The notes under the pieces are model-generated. The model was not told the origin of the DNA. It did not search any database and saw only the letters and a program-made list of their open reading frames with translations. From positions 268,597 to 332,596 of the forward strand of contig CAUYUJ010014616.1 in the NCBI GenBank assembly GCA_963575745.1: a stretch of 64,000 bases of DNA, read 5' to 3'. Shown piece after piece: positions 1 through 9,775 of the stretch. Made by a program: the position numbers and the translations under genes. Source of the DNA: Prorocentrum cordatum (taxonomy: Eukaryota > Sar > Dinophyceae > Prorocentrales > Prorocentraceae). Numbering within the stretch: position 1 is the stretch's first letter; every line of letters begins with the position of its first letter.

Positions 1-790
1 GGGCTCTTCTCAAGAGCTTCACATATATAATTGCCAGGTCTATGGCCGCGCCAGGATCTTGGCACTCGCATTCCCGTCTTTGAGCATCGTGTCGAAAATG
101 GATTTGGCATCGACAAAATTGACCTGCTCCTCACGAGAGCCCAAAGGGCAGCCACGGCGAAACACGGTAGTAAAGGGGGCCGAAGACCGATGCTGACCGC
201 GAACACTCACGTCCTGGAAGGCCACATCCCGGTAAAGGATCTGCAGACACTCCACCTCCGCGATCACCGCGGAATATGCCTGGGTCTCGCCAGCTAACGT
301 GGAAGGGGCCTCCCGGCGCAGTTTCGAGCGTCGCCATCGTAGGATGGGCGCTCGAACCGAATGGTCGTCGACAACATTGCGGTCGCAGACGAGCACCATC
401 CATGCGCCCTGAGCGGGATCCTTTGGCGCCCCCCCCTTCTGACAACTGCTCGAGGGCGCCCGCCCCACCAACGTCCGAACACGACGCAAAAACAATCTGC
501 TCTGGGCCAAGCATCCATGTAACTAGCCCCCAGGATGCTGACGCTCGAAGGTGGCGGACCAGTTTATGTGCTATAATTGCGTCGCCCGAGGTCGCCACCT
601 TCAGCCTGCTAGCTAGCGCGCTGGCAGCTCCGGCCGCCTCGGGCCGCGCTTCGCGACCCAAACAATTGAACTTGAACAGAAGAGAACGTAATTCCGGAAA
701 CTCGTGGGGTTCCAGCGGGTTGTTGTTTCTGGCCAGGCGTCCTCTGGCCACCGACAGGGGCCCCATTTCCTCGAGTATGTACTTTTCCAT
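1..790 (-). pseudogene. Copia-type RNase H and the RT-RNase H connection, frameshifted
   Basis: RNase H degrades the RNA of the RNA/DNA hybrid during reverse transcription. The minus frame from 790 to about 400 reads the copia connection region: MEKYILEEMGPL, then HEFPELRSLLFK, REARPEAAGAASALASRLK and the first catalytic aspartate in SCSDVGGAG. Near 400 the sense continues in another frame (39-510), which holds LRWRRSKLRREAPSTLAGET with the catalytic glutamate in the LAGETQAY motif, and the later aspartate in NFVDAKSIFDTMLKDG. A second shift near 47 gives AAIDLAII, the usual continuation, before the window ends. The connection and RNase H families are known from copia elements. That the copy is inactive is inferred from the two frameshifts. 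Confidence 0.85.
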
Positions 791-799
791 GTCAATCGT

Positions 800-1425
800 G
801 GCCCTCTGGAGCCCATGGTGATGCGACGGCTGGCAAAGTCGACCAGGCTCTCCTGAAGGTCTCGGTGCTTGCCGAATTTGAATCTCGTTTCTAAAACATA
901 TCGGATCCAGGTCCTGGGCGCTGCCGACGCACTCCCGATGGAGAAGTCACCGACTTCCTATAGCATCGCTCTGTGGATTCGGCCACGATCACCGCATTCT
1001 ATCCACCAACATGGTTCCAACAATGACCGTGCAGATCCATGCTGTTCGAAGAAAGACGCCACCAGTTTGCGCCAGGCCATTGGCGCGTCATCCACACCGC
1101 TCAGGAATGTCGATCGCCTCGCGCAGTTCGAAATGCATCTCTGCCTGGGATCCAGACGTGGTTGTCGGCCAGCAGACCGACATTCAGCGCCGCCTGCAGA
1201 AACGCCGTAATGCGCGACGTCTGCGTCGTGGGAGCGTAGACCGAAATGGACCTCCAGTCCGGATCCACAAGCGCGCCCTCCATCGGCTTCCACCGCCAGA
1301 CCATGCTGCTGGCGATGACTCGATCGGGCTGCGCCCGCCGAGCCGCCCCCGCCTTGGCCGCAGAAATTGCCTTCGCCGCTCCCTTGCCTAACGTGGACTT
1401 CCACTCCGCGGCATCTGGGCAGAAG
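800..1425 (-). pseudogene. Copia-type reverse transcriptase remnant with mutated catalytic box
   Basis: This is the RNA-directed DNA polymerase part of the copia polyprotein. The fingers are read in one frame (about 1101-1322): RVIASSMVWRWKPMEG, then FLQAALNVGL. A frameshift near 1100 leads to the palm segment VDDAPMAWRKLVASFFE followed by SLLEPCWW (961-1095), the counterpart of the copia 'GL.DAP..W' region. Another shift brings the expected [Y/V]-D-D box at about 946-954, but it reads EVGDFS: the first catalytic aspartate is glycine. A stop lies just before it. Further on, RYVLETRFKFGKH leads into the connection region. The early piece can be mistaken for a LINE endonuclease because of its SVYAPT segment. 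The flanking copia motifs on both sides argue for RT. Confidence 0.8.
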
Positions 1426-2520
1426 CCTTGAGAGGCACTTCTCCGCCTCTGTGCGGCGAAGGTGCCGCTGTCTCTCGCCGCGGCCCCCGCCCAGCTCTGC
1501 TGCCCCTCGCGCTCCTTGGAGCTTCCAGCCCGGGCATGGATGGCGCCGCCGCCTACCGGGAGGAGGTGCAAATCCTCGATCCTCTCCTCTTCCCCGTCCT
1601 GCCTGCGTCCTGCAAGCGCCTCCCGACATGGGGGGCGAAAACGGCCCGGGCGAGGCCATGGCCTCGAGTTCCCGCGCCAGGTTGCGCGCGGAGCGACGAA
1701 GGATGCCGCCCGTCGAGGGTCGGTCGCCTCCGGAGGCGGCTGGGGGGCCTGGGCGAGGGGGGCCGGCAGGAGGAACAGGAAAAGCAGGATCGGGCCCGGG
1801 AGGGTCGGGTGGCCCATCCACCCGCGGTCTCTTGAACACTGGGAATTTGTCGCTGGCTCTCGGACGGCCCGCCGTGGGACCGGCCGCGGGCGGCCGGAAG
1901 CGCAGCGGAACGTCGGCGGCCCAAGGTCGAGGGGCCTCGCGGTCGACCCTAAACCCCTCCGCTAGGGAGGAAAGGGAAAGGGGGCAGGAGGAAACGAGAC
2001 AGGAGGACTGGCTTCCAGGGGCGGGCCGCGAGCGCTCCGAACAGCCTGGGGGTCCGAGGGGGGTTGCTCGGATGTCTGCCGAGGTCCGGAGGGTGCGCCG
2101 TCGCTCTCGACCGGGGGGGGCGTCGTCCGAAGGGGCCCGCGCGCCCTCTGAACCCGCCCGAGCATCTGCGTGATCCAGCCTCGGATTCGGATCGTCTTCT
2201 TCGGGCCCCGGGGCCGGCCCTTAGCCCAAGAGGGCCCGCGGCAGGGGTGACGGGGGGGCCAGACTGTCCGACATGGGGGGTTCTCCCTCGGCGGGGGCGG
2301 CCGCGCGAAACCTGGGAACCAATGGGGGCTCTGTCCAAGTCCTGACTGGCGGCTTGGTCCCAGGCGTCCTCTGGGGGAAGCCTTTCGCGTTGGACGTCCA
2401 CCGCGGTGGCCCGTCGAGTAGTAGAAACCTGACGGAGCAGCTCTTGCCGCTGAGGGGTACTGGCCAGTTGGAGACCGAATTCCTCGTCCGTGCTCGCAAG
2501 CCTCGCATGCTCAACCGATC
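1426..2520 (-). pseudogene. Spacer of the copia polyprotein between integrase and reverse transcriptase
   Basis: Minus-strand frames here are rich in Pro, Gly, Arg and Glu and have no catalytic motif. Around 2300-2420 two frames show DVQRERLPPEDAWDQAASQD and nearby acidic/proline-rich text, which fits the disordered linker that follows copia integrases. Around 1430-1850 the frame is extremely proline-rich. The assignment rests mainly on position between the integrase and reverse transcriptase remnants. An inserted unrelated GC-rich sequence cannot be excluded for 1430-1950. Confidence 0.45.
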
Positions 2521-2544
2521 ACTTTCACAAACGAGCCCGCGTGG

Positions 2545-3330
2545 CTACTCGCGGGGTGCCCCCCATCGGCCATCGCAACCACGCGCGGGCCGGTCCAACC
2601 GTATCTTCTCCGCCCTAGCGTGTCGGCCTGGGATGAGGCGCGGGGCACGTGGCGCTAGACGTAAACCCACTGGCCAGGGGTGAACGCTCGGAGGGCCGGC
2701 GTTCGGGCCCTCGAAGCAAAGGCTAATCATCTCGCGAGCAGTCGCCTCCATGGCTAGACGCCTCGCTGAAGCGCGGACAGTTTGCGCCCTCAAAAACTCA
2801 GCTCCGGCCCCATCTTGCGGCAGCCTTGGATTTTCGCAGAAGATCAGTGGAGCTGCGAAAACCCTGCCCGGTACCAGAATCGATTCTGATGGGCGGTTAG
2901 CTCGTGAACAAGCGCGTCCAGCTCTTCCAAATCGGCGGGGGCCCCGGGGCCTGAATCCTGCTCGAGCTCGAGGCGATCTTCGATCCGCCCGCCATGCCTC
3001 TCGCAACGGCCATTCTGCTAGGGGGGGGGGATCCAGGTCGCAGACATAGCGATTAATTTCCAAACCCGTGGCGAAACAGACCCCGGACTCGGATCCTCCG
3101 TCGGAGAGAGTTGGAAGTGCGGGGCCCTCATAGTCAGATCCAGCAAGTCACAAATCCGGCCCAGACGGTCACAGCACGAGCGTCGGCTATCCTCGCGTAA
3201 ACCTGCAGGTTTGAACCATGGCCAACCACGTTGGTAAACGGGGCAGACGATCCCTGAAACTCTAGATAGAACAGATCGATGGCGACGATGCGGTTGAATC
3301 TGAAGGTCCTGGGAAGGGCCAGCTGGACAT
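2545..3330 (-). pseudogene. Copia-type integrase catalytic core, frameshifted
   Basis: Integrase joins the retrotransposon cDNA to host DNA through a D,D-35-E catalytic triad. On the minus strand the first aspartate is in RIVAIDLFYLEFQG (about 3250-3285), followed by PFTNVVGHGSNLQVYARIAD and VWAGFVTCWI. After a stop and a frame change the second aspartate is in LSDGGSES (about 3088-3105), the usual 'TD.G.EF' site. About 32 residues later the glutamate lies in EWPLREAWRA (about 2993-3003), a worn form of the 'WQNG..ERH' motif. Downstream text with PRLPQDGAGAEF and RRLAMEATAREMIS matches the conserved region after the integrase core. Spacing supports the family. The frame breaks show it is not functional. 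Confidence 0.8.
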
Positions 3331-3479
3331 GAACTCCCGAACGCCGTTGCGCCTCACATTCGGAACACCTGAAGGAGCGGCATACCCACCTTACTAGCTC
3401 TCCAGATGAGCCTTCACCCGCCCAGCACGCAGGACTCGACCGAATTCCCTGTTGCCTGCGCGCCTCACGTTAAAATGTA

Positions 3480-4315
3480 AATTTAAAAGTAGCCTCTGTT
3501 CATTATCGCCTGGCTCTGGGTCTCCAGACTTCGCGCCTGGAAAGGGTGCCTGGGACCTATGGTCGGGTCTCTTGATCGTCGCCGCTGTGTCCGCTCATGT
3601 CTTCCTCCCGGGCTTCCGCGATGGTCGGCAGGCGATCTGCCTCCGCCTCTTCCTCGGGCAGGGTCTGGTCGTCGAGCTCCGCCCGCGCGGGCCAGGCCTT
3701 GCTGGGGGCCCCACCCCGTTGCTCGGCTATGGCCCTCGCGGCAATCTTGACAAACGCAGTGGGCATGGGGGTGATTGGACAGTGGCCCCTCTGGCTTCTT
3801 GTTCAACCCGCGAGAGTCAACCTGTAGGTCGAAGGTGCACGTGTCCACCCTTAGCTTCCTGACTCCGGGCCGGGACGCCAACGGTCGCGCCGCCTCAATT
3901 TCCCAGAAACTCGCGTAATGGGGGGTGATCAAAAACGGACTGCCGGCCATGGGCGCGTTGACGCAGCGCTACTCCCATGCGAAAGGAAAAGTCCCGGACG
4001 GAGGCCTTCCGTCACTTCCTGGTGCAACTGCTTGGGGCCCCGCCGGTGCTTGCCAAGCCTGTTGGTTGCTGAAAAGACTTGGCGCTCTGAGCTCAGCCGC
4101 GTCGCCCCAGGTCGATCGCGATCGATCTGGTCCCGCACCTCTACAACGCCGCCAGGATTTGACGAGTGCCAAATCGTCGGCCGATCGACGCTGGCATCTT
4201 CCCCTACAGTGGGCCCTTGCCCCTGAACCTCCGGGGCGATGCGGGGCGGAAAGAAGATCTCGAGAAGGGCCGTCTTGGCCCGACCGCGGGAAACGCGCGA
4301 GGCGGAGAAATCTCC
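3480..4315 (-). pseudogene. Methyltransferase-like extra domain of the copia polyprotein
   Basis: Immediately upstream of the integrase the minus strand encodes a domain not found in ordinary copia proteins. One frame (3929-4315) has GRAKTALLEIFFPPRIAPE, then a segment with LSSERQVFS and RLGKHRRGPKQLHQE. The continuing frame (3720-3950) has SFWEIEAARPLASRPGVRKL, RVDTCTFDLQVDSRGLNKKP and LSNHP. The order 'LSPPC..FS' ... 'FEHP..SW' ... 'D.C.F' ... 'KPT...SN' that I recall for this domain resembles motifs IV and VI of cytosine-C5 methyltransferases. In this copy the Pro-Cys site reads SSERQ, so the catalytic cysteine is gone. Capture of cytosine methyltransferases by dinoflagellate retrotransposons is established. 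Assigning this remnant to that group is inference. Confidence 0.5.
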
Positions 4316-4979
4316 GCTGACCTCGTTCTGACCGCGCGCCCCTCTCGAGACAGTTTCTCGCTCCAACGCCTCGCCGCGGACTGGGCCCAGGCGGCGCCGC
4401 GGTCGTCGTTGAACCGATCTCCGCTCAGCCAGAAAGCCTCCAGGCCCCTGAGGTCCTGAGCGCCGACCAGAGTCGAGGCGGATCCGTCGGCGGCGTCGAG
4501 CGCGCGACTCCTGGGGGGCAGGCCCTCGGCAAGAGACAACCCCGACGCCGAACGCGCTGGCCTGGGGGGCGGACGCCCCGCCCGCCATACCACCTGGCGT
4601 AGGCTTAGGGCCGGGGAGATTTTGAGGAGAGGTCGAGAGAGAGGCATCAGCATCGATGGATTCGGCCTCGGCGCGGCACGCGCGCCCCGAAACGCTGGCC
4701 ATCAGTTCCGGCCCAGAAGTCCTGACTCGGGATCCTTGCCCGGCCTTGCCGACGGTCGCCTCGCTGATCAGATGCTGCTCAGATCATCACCGCTGATCCT
4801 CCACGACCTTCCACGACGCGCCCTGATCTCCCGGCCCCGTTGACGGTGTAGCCGTCGTCGTAGTCTGGATCATCGCGTCGGCCCCGTCGGCGAATGCTGC
4901 TGGCTGTTGAACGGGCAGATAGGTCCATGTGCCGCTGTTGCTGCCAGTGCTCGCCATCATCTGCTGATTCACATAGCCC

Positions 4980-5410
4980 GCCAGGGCCGTCACCGACGTC
5001 TCGTTTTCACCGTCATGCCCGCCAGCTGGTCCAGCGCATTGCCCATGCTCGTCATCTCGATGCGCATCGTAATCATCTGGTCGGCCAGGGAGTCCATCGG
5101 GTCGCCGAATTGCACGGGGGGCCCCATTGTCCGGCGAATGTGAGACGACTCCTCGATGAATCTGCATGAGGCCCCCCCCGACCTGCATGCTGCCGCCTAC
5201 CTGCGCTGACGTGATCAGCTCGAGCACGCGGTGGACTGTGTCCTGCGCGTGCCCGATGGCCAGCAAGCCGTCCGGGGTGCCCTGAAGCTATCACCGCGGC
5301 GCCTGCATCATCGCCTGCAGCCTATAGTGGCGATGGTCAACGCCGCGCCGTCGTGGAAGCGGCCGTCCGGCCGAAGCATCTCCACGGTCTGCTGCGCCAG
5401 AGCTCGCATG
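4980..5410 (-). pseudogene. Probable upstream (gag or spacer) segments of the copia polyprotein
   Basis: Three short minus-strand stretches look translated rather than random: LAQQTVEMLRPDGRFHDGAA (about 5345-5405), IGHAQDTVHRVLELITSAQV (about 5195-5260) and DPMDSLADQMITMRIEMTSM (about 5040-5105). They sit in different frames, so frameshifts separate them. The last two have spaced hydrophobic residues that could form a coiled coil. I recognise no named domain. The assignment to the copia element comes from strand and position upstream of the methyltransferase-like part. Confidence 0.4.
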
Positions 5411-5903
5411 GGGCCGAATGCCTCGGCATTCCTTTAGTTCTACCACGCAATGCTCTTAATAACCCCAGCATGTTCGAATGGCAAAGCAACGTTCTTAGAA
5501 CATAAACGATGTGATAAAACAAGACCATCCGAGCCAGAAGTGTTCTAATACAATTTCGTGGAAACCGCACTCGGTTTAAGAAGACTGTTTGGTCGGGCCA
5601 CTGCTAGAAAAGAGGCTGCCGCCGCTTGGAGAGGCGAGCCAAGACGCTTCGCCATTGTTTGACAAGCGGCTGCCCGCCTGGCTGCCTGGGCGGTCGAACT
5701 CGCGCGGCTCGTTCCGGTCGTTGTTGCCTCTCGCCTTTGGGGGCCCAGCGAAGCCGTTCGCCGCGACTCGTGCAACTGCTGCCTCAGCCGCGCTGGTTCC
5801 CGCGGCGCCTGATCGTGTCCTCGGAAAGCGGACGCGACGAGACTGGGGCGAACGGAGGCGGCTTGACCGGGGCCTCTCGGTCCGCGGCTGGCTGCGTGGC
5901 CCA

Positions 5904-6293
5904 CTAGGACGGTGGAGTGACTCGCGGTTTGGGCTTGGGAGGAGGACCTGTCGGCAGAAGCGGCGGCGGCCCAGTCGGCGATCCGTCGGGCCCGAGGGCG
6001 GGCATCCCCGTCGCCCCGGCCGCTACAGCCTGAATCGTGAGAGCCATAGACCCGCAACTGTCGTCGCCCCTGCCGTCGGGGGACCCTCGGGTGTCCATGG
6101 CAGTGGCCGCCTGGGTCGGAGCGGTAGCCTCGTCGGGGCCTCCACCCGCTTGGACAGCTGCCGCTGCTTGCTTCGCCGCCTCGGCCAGGTTGGCCAGCGT
6201 CCGAGACCGATGCTGACGGAGGAACTCGGCCATCTCGTCCGCCGCTTTCGGCTGGGTCCTCTCCTTCTTCGGTCCGCACAGCACCTGCGTCAC
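5904..6293 (-). pseudogene. Ala/Pro/Gln-rich segment, probably from the same polyprotein
   Basis: An open minus frame of 129 codons contains DEMAEFLRQHRSRTLANLAE, an alanine-rich helix with AAKQAAAAVQAGGGP, and a proline-rich tail ending PPPKPKPRVTPPS. It has no catalytic motif. The composition suits a disordered linker or gag tail. It lies in line with the other copia pieces, between the zinc knuckle and the methyltransferase-like domain, where the protease would be expected, but I see no D-[ST]-G site. It could instead be a chance frame in GC-rich DNA. Confidence 0.35.
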
Positions 6294-6599
6294 TAGGAGC
6301 GTCGCTCAAGAAATCTGCGTGATCGCCCGCGTTGTCGCAGCGAGCGCGGGTAGGACTGCGCCCCCTGTCTCAGGCTGGGTAGTCTGGGAATCGTGAACGG
6401 CTGCGAACTCTTGAGCCTAAACGTGCTACGGAAAGTAAGACGCCCTGGCTGTTCCTGGCCTGGTTCGCCCGCCATCTTGCTGCCTTAGCTGGACTCCGAG
6501 GTCCAGTGCCGCGCTGATCACGTGGGCGGGGCCGCCGATCCCGCGGGCTCCCCAAGAGGTTGGATATTCCTGAGGACCCTCGACGTACTGCATGCCTAG

Positions 6600-7080
6600 C
6601 TCGGCCGATGCTGCTGACTCTCAGTTGAATGCCTGCCCGCCAGATCACTGCCTGCCTCTGGGCCCACACGGCCCCAGGTAGCCTTCGAGGCCAAGAACGT
6701 GGCCTCGTGCTTGATCTCGTGCTCGGCCTCCTTCCAGGTGGACAGGGCCTCCGGGGTGGCTGCCTTCTCCCCGGGGAGGTCCGTGGCGCCGACGAAGGTG
6801 CGCGCCGACATCCCCTGGCGGGGCCCGCCTTCGCGTCCAGGGGCGCTGGGTCACTCGCGGCCCCAGTGGCCCTTCTGGTGACTGAGCTTGCACTTGATCG
6901 ATCGTGAGGCGCGGTCTCCTGGGGCCTCGGTCGCCACTTCGCCCGGCGGGTTGACCTCGACCTCGAACGGGCCGTCGGTCGCCATGGGGCCGCGGCGGTG
7001 GCCGCAGGCGGGCAGCTTGGCGGTCCCGTCAGCTGTCGCGCTGTTGGCCAATGGAGGCCGCCCTTCCAGCAGTAGCCGCT
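6600..7080 (-). pseudogene. Gag-like region with a ruined CCHC zinc knuckle
   Basis: The minus frame 6851-7080 reads YQRLLLEGRPPLANSAT, a proline/glutamate-rich stretch, then IKCKLSHQKGHWGRE followed by a stop (about 6848-6895). This is a retroviral-type zinc knuckle C-x2-C-x4-H-x4-C in which the second cysteine is serine and the last cysteine codon has become TGA. The following frame (6599-6811) has FVGATDLPGEKAATPEA and a charged helix STWKEAEHEIKHEATFLASK. The zinc knuckle binds element RNA in gag proteins. Here it marks the 5' end of the recognisable polyprotein. Confidence 0.6.
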
Positions 7081-7185
7081 GGTAGGGCGTTTCCTTGCGC
7101 AGCCGAGACCCATTTCACCGTCGCCTGTCACTGTTGACATTGGCTCGCATCGGTTCTTGCCTTGTCTTGACCTCCTCCCCATCCT

Positions 7186-7385
7186 CTCCCCCTCCTCCTT
7201 TCTCCCCCTCCTCCTCCTTCTCCTCCTCTTCCTCCTCCTTCTCCTCCTCCTCACCCTCCTCTTTATCCCCCCTCCTCCTCCTCCTCCTCCTCCTCCTCCT
7301 CCTCCTTCTCCTCCTCCTCCTCCTCCTCCTCTTCCTTGTCCCCCTCCTCTCCCCCTCCCTCTCCCCTCTCATCCGTTCCGCCTGA
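7186..7385. repeat. (TCC)n microsatellite
   Basis: Almost uninterrupted TCC/CTC triplets with occasional T substitutions. Long Pro/Leu/Ser or Glu/Arg frames crossing it are artefacts of the repeat. Confidence 0.95.
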
Positions 7386-7389
7386 CTCC

Positions 7390-8083
7390 CCTGCACCTCC
7401 ACCTTCATCTCCTGCCCCTCCAGCTCACCCTCTCCGCTCGCCTCCACCCAAATATGATGACTCTGCTGAACGACGCGGTCGACCACAAGATCGGCGGTCC
7501 CTGGGTCGGAGTGGGCCAGCCGGGAGGCTGCACCAGCTCTGTCGGGCTCGCCTCGAGTGCATCTGCACGCCGCGCCTACGCGCCCCATGGAGCATGGCAC
7601 ACCCTCCACCATTCGCTGCCCGCCTTTCCAACCCCCACCCCTGTTTAGGGGCAGCGCTAAGGGGCGACTGGAATCGGCGATACATCGACGATTGATCGGC
7701 GATAGGCCCCCGATAGCGAAGCCGCACCTTTCTTGGCGGGATGGGCTATCAGGCCCCTTTCCGCGATGCATGGGCGATTGGAGATCGATGCATTCATCCC
7801 CCCTGAGCCCGCTCCCTCCCCCCCATGCGTTGCCACTGACCTTGCCATCGTCGCTCGGACGCCCATTCCGCGCGCACTGTTTGACTTCGTGCGTGACTGT
7901 GTTTCCTGCGATGGTCCGAGATGCTCCAACGCGGTGCACATGCTCTGGCGATGGCCTCGCCGATCACATGCACACGCCCGAGCGATGCCAAGGCCACCTT
8001 GGAGGCGGCTGGGGGGTCTGACCAGGGTTGGGGCCCGAGGAAATTGGCCAAGAGCGGGGTCCATCTGCTGCAGCTTGTGACTA
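7390..8083. other. Gene-free GC-rich spacer
   Basis: I see no convincing coding signal. The stretch 7665-7800 contains several GATCGGCGATA/GCGATGCAT-like words that recall the core of the palindromic element at 13961-14174, so it may be an eroded relative. The words CTTGGAGGCGGCTGGGGGG (8000-8022) recur near 27035. Confidence 0.4.
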
Positions 8084-8240
8084 CCTACCAGACCACCCCT
8101 AACCCAACCCGAAGACCCGAATTTCGGGTTGGGGGGGGTAAGGCTTCCACATGTGTTTTTTCAATGTTTCCCGACCCCCCCCCACTGGAAATCGAGGGTA
8201 AATCTGAGCCTTCGGGTTGGGTTGGGGTGGTTTGGTGGGT
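8084..8240. mobile_element. Short palindromic (MITE-like) element, family A
   Basis: The left end at about 8085-8114 (ACCCCTAACCCAACCCGAAG) is the reverse complement, with few mismatches, of the right end at about 8208-8240 (CTTCGGGTTGGGTTGGGGTG). The roughly 157-bp unit has no coding capacity and holds a smaller internal hairpin around GACCCGAATTTCGGGTT. A single end of the same type occurs at 43886-43912. Terminal inverted repeats plus small size suggest a non-autonomous transposon or a fold-back repeat. I did not identify a clear target-site duplication. Confidence 0.6.
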
Positions 8241-8397
8241 GGTGAGCCTGGATCCGTTCTTGACGGCGCCCTGAGACCGAGGAAGGCAGCAAGAGCCTTC
8301 GCGAGCCCAACACCTCGAGCCTGCCCCCTCCTCCTGGTCGCCGGAGCCGTTGCTTGGCTTGGGGTCGACGGCATCGAGGGTTGAGGCGGTGGAGGAT

Positions 8398-8458
8398 CGA
8401 GGAGGAGGAGGAGGAGGAGGAGGAGGAGGAGGAGGAGGAGGAGGAGGAGGAGGAGCAG
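8398..8458. repeat. (GGA)n microsatellite
   Basis: Twenty GGA units, directly upstream of the LINE C-terminal fragment. It adds a polyglutamate run to the open frame that crosses it. Confidence 0.95.
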
Positions 8459-8478
8459 CAAGTCCCAGGGTGGGACCG

Positions 8479-8929
8479 GATGACGCGACAGGGCATTGAA
8501 CAAGCCGTCCTAGACGTCATTCTGATCATCAATTCTGGGCGCGTGGCTGTTGATGTCAGCGTCGCCGAGGCACCTTCTGCCGACAACGCCACAGCGCGGG
8601 CACGGGCGCGGGCCGACGGGGCAGCGGCGCGCGAGCGCGAGCAGGAGAAGCACCGCCGTTACCCAGGGCCAGGCCTGGTTGCGGCCGCGCTGGAAACTGG
8701 CGGCTGGATGGGCCGCGAGTTCCGGGCGTTCCTGCGGGCGCAAGCGCCCACGGACGCGCGGCGCGCTGCCAGCCTGGCAGATGTCCGCCAGCGGCTGTCC
8801 GCCAGATGCGCGCTGCAGCGGGGCGTGGCCGCCATGCTGCTGGGCAGCGCGGGGGCCCAGCCGCGGCCGTGGCGGACGTCCTGCCCGGCCCTGGCGACGG
8901 GCGCAATGAGGCGTCGACGCCGCATCTAG
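8479..8929 (+). pseudogene. C-terminal restriction-endonuclease-like domain of a LINE, 5'-truncated
   Basis: The plus frame running through the GGA repeat to the stop at 8927-8929 ends with a conserved-looking domain: RQGIEQAVLDVI, GRVAVDVSVAEAPSADN, a charged helix ending AAREREQEKHRRYPG, then LVAAALETGGWMGREFRAFL and a final helix with LSARCALQRGVAAMLLGSAG. The layout 'V.DV.V ... E/K-x-K-x2-Y ... L..ETGG' is that of the restriction-like endonuclease at the C-terminus of R2/CRE-type non-LTR retrotransposons, with D in VDVSV and the E/K pair before HRRYPG as candidate catalytic residues. This endonuclease nicks the target to prime reverse transcription. The upstream reverse transcriptase is absent, which fits the usual 5' truncation of LINE copies. 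The frame is intact for about 150 codons, so the insertion may be fairly young. Confidence 0.65.
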
Positions 8930-9605
8930 TTTACTACTTAGTAACCTCTTCTCCCTCTTTCCCCTCCTCCGCCTCCGCCTCCGTCCTTCTCCTCCTTCGC
9001 CTCGCTCCTCCGTGGTCGTTTTGGCTGCTCTTCCCTCCGTAGTCGTTTTGGCTGCCAGTGCCGCCCCTGTGCCTTTTCACTCGCTTCTCTCCCTCCCTCC
9101 CCTCTCCTCTCCTGCTCCTTGCCTCCGGCGGAGGTGCGCGGCGCCTAACGGTGTGGTTCGGTGGCGCACGCCACACGGCCGCGGCCCCGTCTCCTCCGTC
9201 TCCCGGTCCCTCCTGGCTCCCTCTCCCCCTCCCCTCTGCCTCGCCGCTGCTGCTTTTTAGGGGTGGGCCCTGTCGCCGGCGCCCGGGTGGAGTGGCGCCC
9301 TCCACCCCGGGTGCTGAGAAACATTCCGGATGGGCACACCCCTTCCTTGTTCGAGCGTTTGCTTCTGCTGCCTCTCGCCCGCGTGTCTCGCTCGGGGCCC
9401 TTCCTGTCCCTCGTGGGTGCTGCTTCAGGCTTGTTCCCAAGATCTGGCGGGGCCCCGGATAAGAGCTGCGTCGGCTGCGCACGGCGAAGCTTTTTCTGGG
9501 CCGGCTTCAACACGGGGCCGGCCCGCGGTGGCGTGAAGGACGTGGACAGGGTCGCTGCAGGCAGCCCCTGCAGAGCCGCCGGGTCCGCCATGGCCGCGGG
9601 CGGCG

Positions 9606-9775
9606 AAGAGGAGGAGGAGGAGGAGGAGGAGGAGGAGGAGGAGGAGGAGGAGGGCAAAATGAAGGAGGAGGAGGGGGAGGAGGAGGAGGGAGGAGGAGGA
9701 GGAGGAGGAGGAGGGTCGGGGAAAATGAGGGAGGATCGAGCAGGACGAGGCGGAGGAGGAGGGTCGAGGAGAATC
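9606..9775. repeat. (GAG)n microsatellite
   Basis: Tandem GAG/GGA triplets with interruptions. The long open frames over 9145-10438 on both strands are poly-Glu, poly-Gly or poly-Pro artefacts. Confidence 0.95.

Larger units (their letters stand above)
1..7130 (-). mobile_element. Degenerate Ty1/copia-like retrotransposon polyprotein, truncated by the left window edge
   Basis: Reading the minus strand from about 7100 down to 1, the pieces of one LTR-retrotransposon polyprotein appear in order: zinc-knuckle gag part (about 6600-7080), Ala/Pro/Gln-rich segments (4980-6290), a methyltransferase-like domain (3480-4315), an integrase with recognisable D, D and E (2545-3330), a spacer, a reverse transcriptase (800-1425) and RNase H (1-790). 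Integrase before reverse transcriptase is the Ty1/copia order. The frame changes many times, several diagnostic residues are lost and stops interrupt it, so this is a dead copy. The RNase H frame is still open at position 1, so the 3' end and its LTR lie outside the window. I could not find a protease motif or a 5' LTR. The (TCC)n tract at 7186-7385 marks the practical limit upstream. Confidence 0.85.

Noticed and set aside
1101-1322. LINE-type endonuclease suggested by SVYAPTTQ and a nearby WIPG
   Set aside because: The surrounding frames carry copia polymerase text (VDDAPMAWR, LLEPCWW, connection region and RNase H in order), so the segment fits the copia fingers better.
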